Source: Clostridia bacterium
GTDB taxonomy: Bacteria > Bacillota > Clostridia > Christensenellales > DTU072
NCBI GenBank assembly: GCA_016297005.1
Contig: JAEDHK010000005.1
Coordinates: 62,001-126,000, forward strand
Length of the DNA: 64,000 nucleotides
Direction: 5' to 3'
The translations under genes and the position numbers were made by a program. The notes beneath the pieces were generated by a model. The model saw only the letters and a program-made list of their open reading frames with translations. It was not told the origin of the DNA and ran no database searches. Below, piece by piece: positions 23,971 to 32,486 of the stretch (positions are counted from its first letter, which is position 1; each line of letters opens with the position of its first letter).

Positions 23971-25378
23971 TTATAATTTGCGACTAAATAAACCGTTTTT
24001 TCGCACCTGGTTTCTTTCGGTGGTTTTCGCAGCTTTGGCCTTTATTCCGGTTTCTTATTTTACCGTTATCTCGTATGCCGTCGGTGCGGCAACGGCTTTG
24101 ACGTTGTATTTTACTCGGAGAACAAAACTTAAACCAACGAAAAGAGTCGCATTTTATTGTATTTTTCCGTCAATCTATTCATTTATACCCGTTTTGTTTT
24201 GTATTACGGAAATAGACGGATATGCGCTGATCTCGGCGCAGAGCGCGACCGCAATAGTATCATTTTTATCCGTTAAATTTTCCGAACTTGTATTCAATCG
24301 ATATTTTGAAAGAAAAAACAAAAGATTCATAATGGCCGCCGCAGAAAAAATCCATAAATCAGGCACGAAGATCATAGCCATCACGGGTAGCTTCGGAAAA
24401 ACCAGTTGCAAAAACATCCTTTATGTTCTGCTGAAAGGGTATTATAACGTCGCTATGACGGAAGAAAACCGAAATACCCCCATGGGTATCGCACTTTCAA
24501 TCAATAAATTGACGGGGACGGAAGAGTACTTTATTTGCGAATTTGGCGCGCGGAAAAAAGGAGATATTGAAGAATTATCCGCTTATTACCCACCCGATAT
24601 TGGCATTATTACAGGCGTATGCGGACAGCATAGCGGTGTTTTCGGGACTTTGCAGGTTATTTATAATGAGAAATTCTTACTTGCAAAAAATATTAAAAAA
24701 GAGGGTTTTTGCGCATTTGGAAACAATTTATACGCAAAAAAAATGTACAAAGAATATGTCGGAGATAAGATATCCGTAGGAGCGTGCGAAGATATTTATG
24801 CGGAAAATGTATGTCGATTGGTAGGAAAGACAACCTTTAATTTACATATACACGAAAAGTGCGAAGCAGTCAGCACTTGTTTATGCGGAAAGCAGGCGCT
24901 GGAAAACTTATTATTGTGCGTTGCTGTCGCCGATAAAATGCGTGTTCCGGCAGAGATGATCTTTTTGAGGATAAGTAGCGTCGAACAAACGCCGCACAGA
25001 TTGGAATATTCGTGTGCAGGGGGCGTGCATATTCTTGATGACAGCTATAACTCAAATACAATCGGCGTCCGGTATGCGTTGGAATACTTATCGATTTGTC
25101 CGTCGCCAAGGATCGTCGTCGCACAAGGAGTGGTGGAATTGGGTATAAGACAGCGAGAGGAGAATATACATATCGGAGAGGAAATCGCGTCTGTCGCCGA
25201 TCACGTCATTTTGTCGGGAATAAATAAAAAAGCTATCAGAACCGGTTTGAAAAGAAAAATGTATAAAGGTACGATCATGAATTGCCGAGGCTTGAAAAAA
25301 GTAAAGAAAAGTTTGAAGCGAGTGGTCTGTCCGGGGGCAACCGTACTGTTTCAGAATGATTTGCCGGACATATATTAA
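23888..25378 (+). CDS. membrane-anchored MurF-like Mur ligase
   Basis: A 496-residue protein in two parts. Residues ~1-130 contain several hydrophobic segments (near 3-20, 40-75, 88-107 and 113-130). The rest is a Mur ligase: P-loop TGSFGKTS at ~166-173, then N-x-N-T-P-x-G-I-A, and a C-terminal domain with D-D-S-Y-N-S-N, typical of MurF. MurF adds D-Ala-D-Ala to UDP-MurNAc-tripeptide; ddl, which makes D-Ala-D-Ala, is 6 bases downstream, which supports this role. Ordinary MurF is cytosolic and lacks the membrane part, which here replaces the usual N-terminal UDP-binding domain, so the substrate may be a different or membrane-bound intermediate. The ATG at 23888 follows GGGGAG and lies 83 bases inside the hydrolase gene. 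Confidence 0.82.
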   Translation: MKWIAACFLICMNVGVSLRYLTLSQRDNYNLRLNKPFFRTWFLSVVFAALAFIPVSYFTVISYAVGAATALTLYFTRRTKLKPTKRVAFYCIFPSIYSFIPVLFCITEIDGYALISAQSATAIVSFLSVKFSELVFNRYFERKNKRFIMAAAEKIHKSGTKIIAITGSFGKTSCKNILYVLLKGYYNVAMTEENRNTPMGIALSINKLTGTEEYFICEFGARKKGDIEELSAYYPPDIGIITGVCGQHSGVFGTLQVIYNEKFLLAKNIKKEGFCAFGNNLYAKKMYKEYVGDKISVGACEDIYAENVCRLVGKTTFNLHIHEKCEAVSTCLCGKQALENLLLCVAVADKMRVPAEMIFLRISSVEQTPHRLEYSCAGGVHILDDSYNSNTIGVRYALEYLSICPSPRIVVAQGVVELGIRQREENIHIGEEIASVADHVILSGINKKAIRTGLKRKMYKGTIMNCRGLKKVKKSLKRVVCPGATVLFQNDLPDIY

Positions 25379-25384
25379 GGGGGT

Positions 25385-26479
25385 ATGATGCAAAATATAG
25401 TCATTATTTACGGTGGAAAAAGTTGTGAAAGCGAAATATCGGTATTGACGGCTTTATCCGTGTATTCCTCTATCAAAAAACAGTATGCGGTCGAACTCGT
25501 GTATTTGAAAGACGGACGATTTTTTATCGGTAAAAAACTCTCAAAAATTGACGCTTACCGTGATTTTTCCACCAGAGGATTAAGAAAAGTCGTCTTTATG
25601 AATGGAAAAATGTATCGCGCCGGTCTTCCTTATCCCGGCAAAAAGATCAAATGCGCCGTAGTTTGTTGTCACGGGGGCGAGGGGGAAAACGGAAGTTTGT
25701 CGGGGCTGCTGGAAATTGCGGATATTGCTTATACTTCCTGTGGACCTCTGCAAAGCTCTATATGTATGGATAAAATCTTTACGAAGTATCTCCTGCGGTA
25801 TTTTCGGATACCAACGTTACCTTTCCGAGTTTACCGAAAAGGAGAGGAGAAAATTTTTTCCGAAATTGAATATCCAATCATTATGAAGCCGTCTTCGCTT
25901 GGTTCCAGCATCGGGATTTCTTTTGCCGATAACGAAATCGAAGCGGAGAAAAAAGCGCAAGAAGCGCTTACTTTTGATCAAAAGATTCTGATAGAACCGG
26001 CCTTAAAAAATTTTCGTGAATTTACTTGCGCCGTATTTCGTGACAATGCGGAGATTGTCGTCGGTGAGATTGAAGAGGTAATAAGCGAGAAAGCGTTTTA
26101 CGGTTTTGACGAAAAATATCGCGGCGGAGACGTAAAACGAGTGTATCCGGCGCAAATACCGATCGACTTGGAAAACAAAATCTATCGGATCTGTAAAAAG
26201 ATATACGATCATTTCGAGATGAAAGGCGTTATTCGTATCGATTTTTTAGAAGACGGAAAACTTTACGTCAACGAAGTAAATACCGTTCCCGGAGCGTTAT
26301 CCTGGTACCTGTTTAAAAGGCGCGGATACGATACGCTTTCTTTATGTCGAAAATTAATTGAAGAGGGAGTAAAGAAGAAAGAGTCAAAAGACGCTCTCTT
26401 TACCGATTTTTCCGGATCGGTCCTGCGTGACTTCAATGCTTGCGGAAAGGGAAAGGGAAGTATTAAGACAGACGGATAA
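25385..26479 (+). CDS. ddl: D-alanine--D-alanine ligase
   Basis: A 364-residue ATP-grasp ligase joining two D-alanines for peptidoglycan. It has the N-terminal YGGKSCESEISVLTA, the glycine-rich GENGSLSGLLE segment, the ATP-binding P-S-S-L-G-S-S-I-G-I, and the metal-binding end R-I-D-F ... N-E-V-N-T-V-P-G. AGGGGG precedes two consecutive ATGs (25385 and 25388); either may start. It is the last gene of the co-directional run from the giant gene and pairs functionally with the MurF-like gene before it. Its last 96 bases overlap the end of the opposing helicase gene. The final ~30 residues, in that overlap, lie beyond the conserved fold. Confidence 0.95.
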   Translation: MMQNIVIIYGGKSCESEISVLTALSVYSSIKKQYAVELVYLKDGRFFIGKKLSKIDAYRDFSTRGLRKVVFMNGKMYRAGLPYPGKKIKCAVVCCHGGEGENGSLSGLLEIADIAYTSCGPLQSSICMDKIFTKYLLRYFRIPTLPFRVYRKGEEKIFSEIEYPIIMKPSSLGSSIGISFADNEIEAEKKAQEALTFDQKILIEPALKNFREFTCAVFRDNAEIVVGEIEEVISEKAFYGFDEKYRGGDVKRVYPAQIPIDLENKIYRICKKIYDHFEMKGVIRIDFLEDGKLYVNEVNTVPGALSWYLFKRRGYDTLSLCRKLIEEGVKKKESKDALFTDFSGSVLRDFNACGKGKGSIKTDG

Positions 26480-29400
26480 ACCGCCGCTTTGTCTTTCTTT
26501 TTCAAGTAAAAAACATAGATCTGAAAGGACGTTTTTCGGCGATAACCAAAGGTCTCGAGTCCATATGCGCACAACGCGCCATCCTTTACTGCGCATAAAT
26601 CTCGGTTTATCGATATCACGCTCGGCTACCGTTTTGCCGCTACGATAAGCGCGGACGTCCGTTTCGACGCCGATAAGATACCTATTTTGTTCTTGATCGT
26701 AAACGGCAAAGGCCAGTTCCCGATCCTTTGCCTCGTACGGGTAACGTACGTCATAGCCGATATCCCGTAGCCTTTCCACGAGCCACGCTTCCATTTCGGT
26801 AACGTTATTGTTTACGGAACTTGTGTTGAAGTTTTTGTAGGTTGCGGATACTGTTTTTGCGTATTCGAGAAACCTTTTCAGCATCTTCGGTCCTTCGTTT
26901 TTTACGGAAGCCACCGGTAATTCTTCCGGTTCGAGACTTGTCACGACGACTGTTTTTTTCTTTGCTCTCGTAACGGCGACGTTCAGTCTTTTTTCGCCGC
27001 CCTCCGTTCCCAATACGCCGTATCTTGCAAAAAGACGTCCGTTTTCGTCGGGCGCATAGCCGACGCTGATCAGGATCACGTCCCTTTCTTCACCCTGTAC
27101 GTTTTCGATACTCTTAACGAAAACTTTTTGTTCGTCCGAAAAACCTTGTCCGAATAATCTTTTATTTTTCATTTTTTCTTCTATTAAATCGCATTGTTCT
27201 GCGTTTAGCGTGATGATGCCCACCGAGTATCTTTTTACGTATTCGCTTGCAAGTCGTACGATCTCGTCCGCTTCGCGATTGTTTTTTCGTTTTGTTCTTT
27301 TTCCGTTGACTTTTACGTATTCGACAGGCGCGTTATTGGGGATATGCGGATTCGGCGCGACGAAAAGTTCTTCGTTATAAAAGTATTTGTTACTGAAATC
27401 AATCAGTTCCCGATATTCGCTCCGATAGTGGAATTTCAGACTTACAGGCGAAAAAACGGTGACGGCTAGATCGAAGAGCGAGCGCGCTTTTTGGACGCTT
27501 TCAGGAATTTCTGTTTCGTTTTCGCTGATTTTTCGTGAGAAAGTATATGCGGGGGATAGTTGCTTATCGTCGCCGGATACAATGGCCGTTTTCCCCCGAT
27601 ACAGAGAAGGGAGGGCGTTTTCCATAGGCAATTGGCTCGCTTCATCGAAAATTACGACGTCAAAGATATCTTTTTGTAAAGGCAATATTTTGCTTGCGAC
27701 TTCCGGCGTCGTTAAAAGGCAGGGGAGGAGATTCATAATAAAATTTTCGTAATGAAAATAGCATTCCCGAACGCTTTTGTTGTGGTTCTTCATAGCGAAA
27801 ATAAACTCTTTTTTCTTTTCGACGCCGAGCGACGAATGAAACGATAAATAGTTTTCATCGCATTTTTTTAACGCGATCGACCGACCGATTTTTGTCAATT
27901 TTTTTTCCAGAGCAAGGATATGATCGACGATCTCTTGATGCCGTTTCGTTAAGGAAAGCGTCTTTTCCGCTTGCGGATCATAGCGTAATAATTCGTAATA
28001 AACGCGCACGGGAATGACTTTTTTCAGGATTTCGTTCATGCTTTCCGCCGTTTTTACTGAATGTGCGTATGCGTAAGCGAGCAGACTTTTGATTTCCGGA
28101 GACAGATCTGAAAAAACGTTTTTTATCGTTCTGATCGCAAGATAATTATCGACCGTTTTTTCTACCTGCGGCATCAAATCGGCGCCGCAAGATAATGCGC
28201 AAATCGTTTTTGTGTATCCATCTTTTTCAAAAAATGATTTTAACGGATCAAATTCCGATTCGTATTTTCCGAATTTTTCGTAAAACGAACGGACGTATGC
28301 CTCCGTTTCTTTTTTCCGTTTTTCGATGAAAAACAGGATAGGGAAAAAAAGCGGGAAAACGGACAAAAATGAGAAGCGTTTTAAGTGAGGATGAATATAA
28401 TTAAAAAGCATAGACGTCGATTTTTTTATCGTCGCGCCATCCAGATAGTACGGCAAAATAAACCGCCCGTATGGCGTTTCGGAAAACGGAAAAGGAGTCG
28501 ATATAATTTTACATCGTTCTTTCACTTTGCCGAGGAGTTCTACGTCGGCATCCTGTATGTGACAAGCCAGATCGTTATTTTGCATTATTTTTTGATATTC
28601 GATGAATTTATCGGTCAATTTTCCGTTTACGACTACGTTAACGTCGCTTACTATCTTTTCGTAAGTCAGGTTTATCAGTCCCGTTTCTTTAAAGTCCTCC
28701 ACGAGCTGTCGCTCCGTTTCGGTTTCGGGATTCCGGCAGGATAATTCGTACATTTCCTGTAAAGTTAGCCCAAAAGGCAATTTTTCTTGCAGAGCGTCGT
28801 TTAACTTTTCGAGAAGTCCGTATTCTTTTTTCAGTTCTTCTTCTGTTTTTTCGTATTCTTTTTCGATTGTGTTATCGCTCACTTCTGTTGCGTGCGTGTA
28901 AGAAGCGGAGAGCGCGTCGAAAAATAAAGATTTTTCATTTTTCGGATCAATACATAGAAAGGATTTATTTTTTAGCTCTTTTAAACGGGAAAATATAACC
29001 TCCAAAGCAATCTTTTTTTGACAGACGACAAGGACTTTTTTTCCGCTCGCCAGATTGTTCCCGATAATACCGGCAATGGTCTGACTCTTTCCCGTGCCGG
29101 GAGGGCCGAAAAGAACAATGTTTTTGTCGCCGGATAAGACGGCTTTTTTTTGAGAGGAATCCAATTCTTCCGTAAGATACGTTTTGCCTTTTAGCGTTTT
29201 TGTTTTTTTGCTCTTTCCGGTTAAAAGTTGTCGCAATATGCCGTTATACAGATTCTTTTTTTGTAAAGAGTAATAATCCTCTTGCATCTCCGTCATCGCC
29301 GGGAACGGACCGAGAACGGCAACGTTTTTTATTTGCGGACGTTTTCTCGTCGGAGTTGCTTCCGAAAAAGAGATCAAAGGGTCGTTTTTCGGACGCTCGA

Positions 29401-29839
29401 AAGTATATCCGCATTCTTCGAGAAGATTTAAAAAAGATTGCGTCGTAATATGCTCTGCGTCGCTCAAAGCGTCGAATAATTTTTTTCGTTTGGTTTTTTC
29501 CGAGATGAGAAAAAGAGCGCGGTTGGGGAACGGTCCGCCGGCTTGTTCGACTGCGCCGTCCGTAATCCTTACCGGAAAGAAAAGAAGAGGGGCCTGAACG
29601 GATATTTTTTCGTTACGCTTTAAAAAAAGATAAGGGAATCCAACGTAATATTTTTCTTCCGGGTCGTAATTGAAAGTCAGCGAAAGAGAGCAGATTTTTC
29701 CATTTAAAAAATCAAGAGCGTCCGGCATGACGGACAGGTCGAAAAATTTATTTCGGGGCAAAGAAGTCATGAGAATGCACTTGTTTTTTTCTCCGAGATC
29801 GAAGAGTCTGTCGCAATAGGTGCGGTAAACGTTTTTCAT
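26384..29839 (-). CDS. DUF4011-like/SF1 helicase/Vsr-like endonuclease protein
   Basis: A 1,151-residue multidomain protein. Residues ~5-25 (YRTYCDRLFDLGEKNKCIL) resemble the DUF4011 start of large bacterial helicases. The SF1 Upf1/Dna2-type helicase core has Walker A GPPGTGKS at 245-252, Walker B FDEAS at 731-735, GDDKQLSP at 756-763, HYRS at 804-807, VQGEERD at 914-920 and RLNVAVTRAKK at 951-961. Residues ~1016-1115 look like the restriction-endonuclease-fold (Vsr/MTES_1575-type) domain: E-x-W-L-V-x-x-L ... I-G-V-E-T-D ... R-D ... GWRVVRIW. A hydrophobic stretch (residues ~489-505) in the long insert is odd for a soluble helicase. From memory, DUF4011-helicase-Vsr proteins are reported single-gene antiphage systems, so defence is a fair inference; a repair role is the alternative. 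The Shine-Dalgarno is weak. It is the lone minus-strand gene among housekeeping genes. Confidence 0.85.
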   Translation of the reverse strand: MKNVYRTYCDRLFDLGEKNKCILMTSLPRNKFFDLSVMPDALDFLNGKICSLSLTFNYDPEEKYYVGFPYLFLKRNEKISVQAPLLFFPVRITDGAVEQAGGPFPNRALFLISEKTKRKKLFDALSDAEHITTQSFLNLLEECGYTFERPKNDPLISFSEATPTRKRPQIKNVAVLGPFPAMTEMQEDYYSLQKKNLYNGILRQLLTGKSKKTKTLKGKTYLTEELDSSQKKAVLSGDKNIVLFGPPGTGKSQTIAGIIGNNLASGKKVLVVCQKKIALEVIFSRLKELKNKSFLCIDPKNEKSLFFDALSASYTHATEVSDNTIEKEYEKTEEELKKEYGLLEKLNDALQEKLPFGLTLQEMYELSCRNPETETERQLVEDFKETGLINLTYEKIVSDVNVVVNGKLTDKFIEYQKIMQNNDLACHIQDADVELLGKVKERCKIISTPFPFSETPYGRFILPYYLDGATIKKSTSMLFNYIHPHLKRFSFLSVFPLFFPILFFIEKRKKETEAYVRSFYEKFGKYESEFDPLKSFFEKDGYTKTICALSCGADLMPQVEKTVDNYLAIRTIKNVFSDLSPEIKSLLAYAYAHSVKTAESMNEILKKVIPVRVYYELLRYDPQAEKTLSLTKRHQEIVDHILALEKKLTKIGRSIALKKCDENYLSFHSSLGVEKKKEFIFAMKNHNKSVRECYFHYENFIMNLLPCLLTTPEVASKILPLQKDIFDVVIFDEASQLPMENALPSLYRGKTAIVSGDDKQLSPAYTFSRKISENETEIPESVQKARSLFDLAVTVFSPVSLKFHYRSEYRELIDFSNKYFYNEELFVAPNPHIPNNAPVEYVKVNGKRTKRKNNREADEIVRLASEYVKRYSVGIITLNAEQCDLIEEKMKNKRLFGQGFSDEQKVFVKSIENVQGEERDVILISVGYAPDENGRLFARYGVLGTEGGEKRLNVAVTRAKKKTVVVTSLEPEELPVASVKNEGPKMLKRFLEYAKTVSATYKNFNTSSVNNNVTEMEAWLVERLRDIGYDVRYPYEAKDRELAFAVYDQEQNRYLIGVETDVRAYRSGKTVAERDIDKPRFMRSKGWRVVRIWTRDLWLSPKNVLSDLCFLLEKERQSGGLSVCLNTSLSLSASIEVTQDRSGKIGKESVF
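26465..26503 (+). terminator. candidate intrinsic terminator after ddl
   Basis: AAGACA (26465-26470) can pair with TGTCTT (26490-26495), with an inner CGG/CCG pairing, followed by TCTTTTTC. It spans the ddl stop and lies inside the end of the opposing helicase gene. The stem is interrupted, so this is tentative. Confidence 0.35.
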
Positions 29840-29884
29840 CCGTTAAAGTATTGCCTGAAAGAAAGCGGAATAATCACTACTCGC

Positions 29885-29913
29885 TTGACACTCCCGATAA
29901 AAAATGAGATAAT
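29885..29913 (+). promoter_or_regulatory. strong sigma-A promoter of the thyA operon
   Basis: A perfect -35 TTGACA (29885-29890), a 17-base spacer and the -10 GATAAT (29908-29913) preceded by TGA (extended -10). A GGAG Shine-Dalgarno follows at 29926-29929, ahead of the thyA ATG at 29938. It drives thyA-dfrA-icd-MBL-hemZ and lies in the 98-base divergent gap with the helicase gene, for which I found no comparable minus-strand promoter. Confidence 0.85.
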
Positions 29914-29937
29914 AAAAAAAAATTCGGAGTAATAGTA

Positions 29938-30768
29938 ATGAGTAAGGCGGATAAGATATTCATTCAGAACATGAAAGACATTTTGGAGAACGGCGTCTGG
30001 GATACGAACATGACGGTTCGCCCTCGCTGGGAAGACGGTACGCCGGCTCATACGATCAAGAAATTCGGCTTGGTCAACCGATACGATCTTTCGGAAGAAT
30101 TACCGATTCTGACCATACGTAAAACAAATTTCAATGCCGCCGTCGACGAGCTCCTTTGGATCTGGCAAAAGAAAAGCAACAACGTACATGATTTAAACAG
30201 CCATATTTGGGACGCTTGGGCAGACGAAACGGGTTCTATCGGTAAAGCCTACGGCTATCAACTTGCGCAAAAACATATCTATAAAGAGGGCGAATTCGAC
30301 CAGGTGGACAGAGTGTTGTTCGACTTAAAAAACAACCCGGCGAGCCGCCGTATCCTTACCAACATCTATAACTTCCGGGACCTGCACGAAATGCATCTCT
30401 ATCCATGCGCTTATTCCATGACCTTTAACGTCTCCGGAAATAAATTGAACGGCATACTCAATCAACGCAGTAACGATATGCTCGTCGCAAATAACTGGAA
30501 CGTATTGCAGTACTCCGTCCTTTTGATGATGTTTGCCAAAGTGAGCGGATTGGAACCGGGAGAACTGGTCCACGTTATCGCCGACGCGCACATCTATGAC
30601 AGACATATACCTATTGTTAAAGAGATCATCGAAAAAGAGCAATTTGACGCGCCCACGTTGACTCTTGCGCGCGACGTGACGGATTTTTACGATTATAAGG
30701 TGGAAGACTTCTTATTAAGCAACTACAAATTCCACCTTTTGGGGAAGAAGCTTCCGGTAGCTGTTTGA
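29938..30768 (+). CDS. thyA: thymidylate synthase ThyA
   Basis: A 276-residue thymidylate synthase that methylates dUMP with methylene-tetrahydrofolate. The nucleophile is Cys157 in LYPCAYSMTFNV, and the phosphate-binding arginine is in QRSND (~177). E. coli has Cys-His at the nucleophile and Pro-Phe-Asn near 188; this protein has Cys-Ala and N-N-W-N, the variant I associate with some Clostridia. The ATG lies 8 bases after GGAG and is first in its operon. dfrA, which regenerates the dihydrofolate produced here, follows after 8 bases, so the two complete the thymidylate cycle. Confidence 0.95.
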   Translation: MSKADKIFIQNMKDILENGVWDTNMTVRPRWEDGTPAHTIKKFGLVNRYDLSEELPILTIRKTNFNAAVDELLWIWQKKSNNVHDLNSHIWDAWADETGSIGKAYGYQLAQKHIYKEGEFDQVDRVLFDLKNNPASRRILTNIYNFRDLHEMHLYPCAYSMTFNVSGNKLNGILNQRSNDMLVANNWNVLQYSVLLMMFAKVSGLEPGELVHVIADAHIYDRHIPIVKEIIEKEQFDAPTLTLARDVTDFYDYKVEDFLLSNYKFHLLGKKLPVAV

Positions 30769-30776
30769 GGTAAAAT

Positions 30777-31283
30777 ATGAAAGCGATCGTTGCGGTAGAT
30801 CAGGAATGGGGCATCGGGAAAAATAACGATTTGTTGTTTTCCTTGAAACAAGATATGGATTATTTCCGTAAAAAAACAACCGGAAAGGTCGTCGTTATGG
30901 GCTCTAACACGTTAAAAAGTTTTCCCGGCGGCAGACCGTTGAAAAACAGAACGAACGTCGTTTTGTATCCCGGCGGAGAGAAAAGAGAAGACTGCGTCGT
31001 TGTCGACTCCTTACGAGAGCTTGCGGCCGAACTGAAAAAGTATCCCGCGGACGACGTGTTTATTATCGGCGGAGCGATGTTCTATCGCACCATGCTCCCA
31101 TATTGCGATACCGTATTCGTCACGAAAGTGGAAGCGAAAGGCGGCGCGAGCGTGTTTTTCGAGAACCTTGATCAACTCGAAAACTGGCATTGTGCCGAGG
31201 TCGGCGAAGAAAAGACGGAAAACGGGTTTTCTTTCCGTTTTACGACGTATAAAAACGATGACGTGAAAACGTTTATCGGTTGA
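30777..31283 (+). CDS. dfrA: dihydrofolate reductase
   Basis: A 168-residue chromosomal-type dihydrofolate reductase (gene also called folA) that regenerates tetrahydrofolate with NADPH. It begins M-K-A-I-V-A-V-D-Q-E-W-G-I-G, the conserved substrate/cofactor strand. It has G-K-V-V-V-M-G-S-N-T-L-K-S-F-P for the cofactor loop and I-I-G-G-A-M-F-Y for the second glycine motif. It is directly coupled to thyA. I saw nothing that marks it as a mobile trimethoprim-resistance allele. Confidence 0.95.
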   Translation: MKAIVAVDQEWGIGKNNDLLFSLKQDMDYFRKKTTGKVVVMGSNTLKSFPGGRPLKNRTNVVLYPGGEKREDCVVVDSLRELAAELKKYPADDVFIIGGAMFYRTMLPYCDTVFVTKVEAKGGASVFFENLDQLENWHCAEVGEEKTENGFSFRFTTYKNDDVKTFIG

Positions 31284-31296
31284 GAGGTATATTTAC

Positions 31297-32484
31297 ATGA
31301 AAAAGATAACCATGACTACACCCGTAGTTGAGCTCGACGGGGATGAAATGACCAGGATTTTATGGGCGAAGATCAAAGAAAAACTGATTTTGCCTTTTGT
31401 CGATTTAAAGTCCATCTATTATGATCTTGGACTTCCGAACAGAGAAGAGACCAAGGACGCAGTTACCGTCGAAGCTGCCGAAGCTATCAAAAAGTACGGC
31501 GTAGGCGTTAAGTGCGCGACCATCACTCCGAATGCGAGCCGCGTAAAAGAGTACAATCTGAGTCAGATGTGGAAATCGCCCAACGGCACGATCCGTTCTC
31601 GCCTGGACGGTACCGTTTTCAGAGCGCCGATTATGGTCAAAGGCCTGAAAGTTCTTATGCCGACTTGGACGCAACCGATCGTTATCGCGCGTCATGCGTA
31701 CGGAGACGTGTATAGCGGCGTGGAAGGGTACGTGATGGAAGGCGGCGCGGTCGTTCTTAAATTTCCGGACGGATCCGAAAAAACCGTTTTTGATTTTAAA
31801 GGCCCCGGCGTCGTGCAGGCGATGCATAATACCGACAAGAGCATAACAAGCTTTGCAAGGAGCTGTATGAACTACGCTCTGGACGTAAAAAAAGATCTTT
31901 GGTTTAACGCAAAAGATACCATCAGCAAAATTTACGATCACAGATTCAAGGATGTTTTTAACGAAATTTACGAAAAAGAATACAAAGAACGTTTTGAAAA
32001 AGCAGGCATAACTTATTTTTACACGTTGATCGACGATGCGGTAAGCCGTATTATGAAAAGCAACGGCGGTATGATATGGGCGTGCAAAAACTACGACGGC
32101 GACGTTATGAGCGATATGGTCGCCACCGTTTTCGGCTCGCTTGCCATGATGACTTCCGTTCTTGTCAGCCCCGACGGCAAGTACGAGTACGAAGCCGCGC
32201 ACGGGACGGTCACGCGCCACTATTATAAATATTTGCAGGGAGAACAGACTTCCACCAATCCCATTGCGACCATCTATGCCTGGACGGGGGCGCTCAGAAA
32301 GCGCGGAGAACTGGACGGACTCAAAGACTTGTCCGACTTCGCCGATCGTCTGGAAAAAGCCTGCCTGACTACCATTACCGACGGCATTATGACCAAAGAC
32401 CTCCTGCCCAACTATGAGGGAGAAGGAAAGGCTGTTACGTCCGACGAATTTTTGGACGCAATTGCGGCCCGCATCGTGGAATAA
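31297..32484 (+). CDS. icd: NADP-dependent isocitrate dehydrogenase, eukaryote-like type
   Basis: A 395-residue isocitrate dehydrogenase converting isocitrate to 2-oxoglutarate and CO2. It belongs to the branch otherwise known from eukaryotic cytosol and mitochondria and some bacteria, not the E. coli branch. This shows in V-E-L-D-G-D-E-M-T-R-I at the N-terminus, N-G-T-I-R (substrate loop), Y-D-G-D-V-M-S-D (metal) and E-A-A-H-G-T-V-T-R-H-Y (NADP). It is placed between folate genes and an MBL hydrolase, with no other TCA genes in view. In an anaerobe it would supply 2-oxoglutarate for glutamate synthesis and NADPH, which dfrA also uses; that link is inferred. Confidence 0.95.
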   Translation: MKKITMTTPVVELDGDEMTRILWAKIKEKLILPFVDLKSIYYDLGLPNREETKDAVTVEAAEAIKKYGVGVKCATITPNASRVKEYNLSQMWKSPNGTIRSRLDGTVFRAPIMVKGLKVLMPTWTQPIVIARHAYGDVYSGVEGYVMEGGAVVLKFPDGSEKTVFDFKGPGVVQAMHNTDKSITSFARSCMNYALDVKKDLWFNAKDTISKIYDHRFKDVFNEIYEKEYKERFEKAGITYFYTLIDDAVSRIMKSNGGMIWACKNYDGDVMSDMVATVFGSLAMMTSVLVSPDGKYEYEAAHGTVTRHYYKYLQGEQTSTNPIATIYAWTGALRKRGELDGLKDLSDFADRLEKACLTTITDGIMTKDLLPNYEGEGKAVTSDEFLDAIAARIVE

Positions 32485-32486
32485 GG

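Noticed and set aside
30777..31283. Mobile trimethoprim-resistance dfr gene
   Set aside because: It sits in a housekeeping operon with thyA, base composition matches its neighbours, and no integron or insertion-sequence features are nearby.
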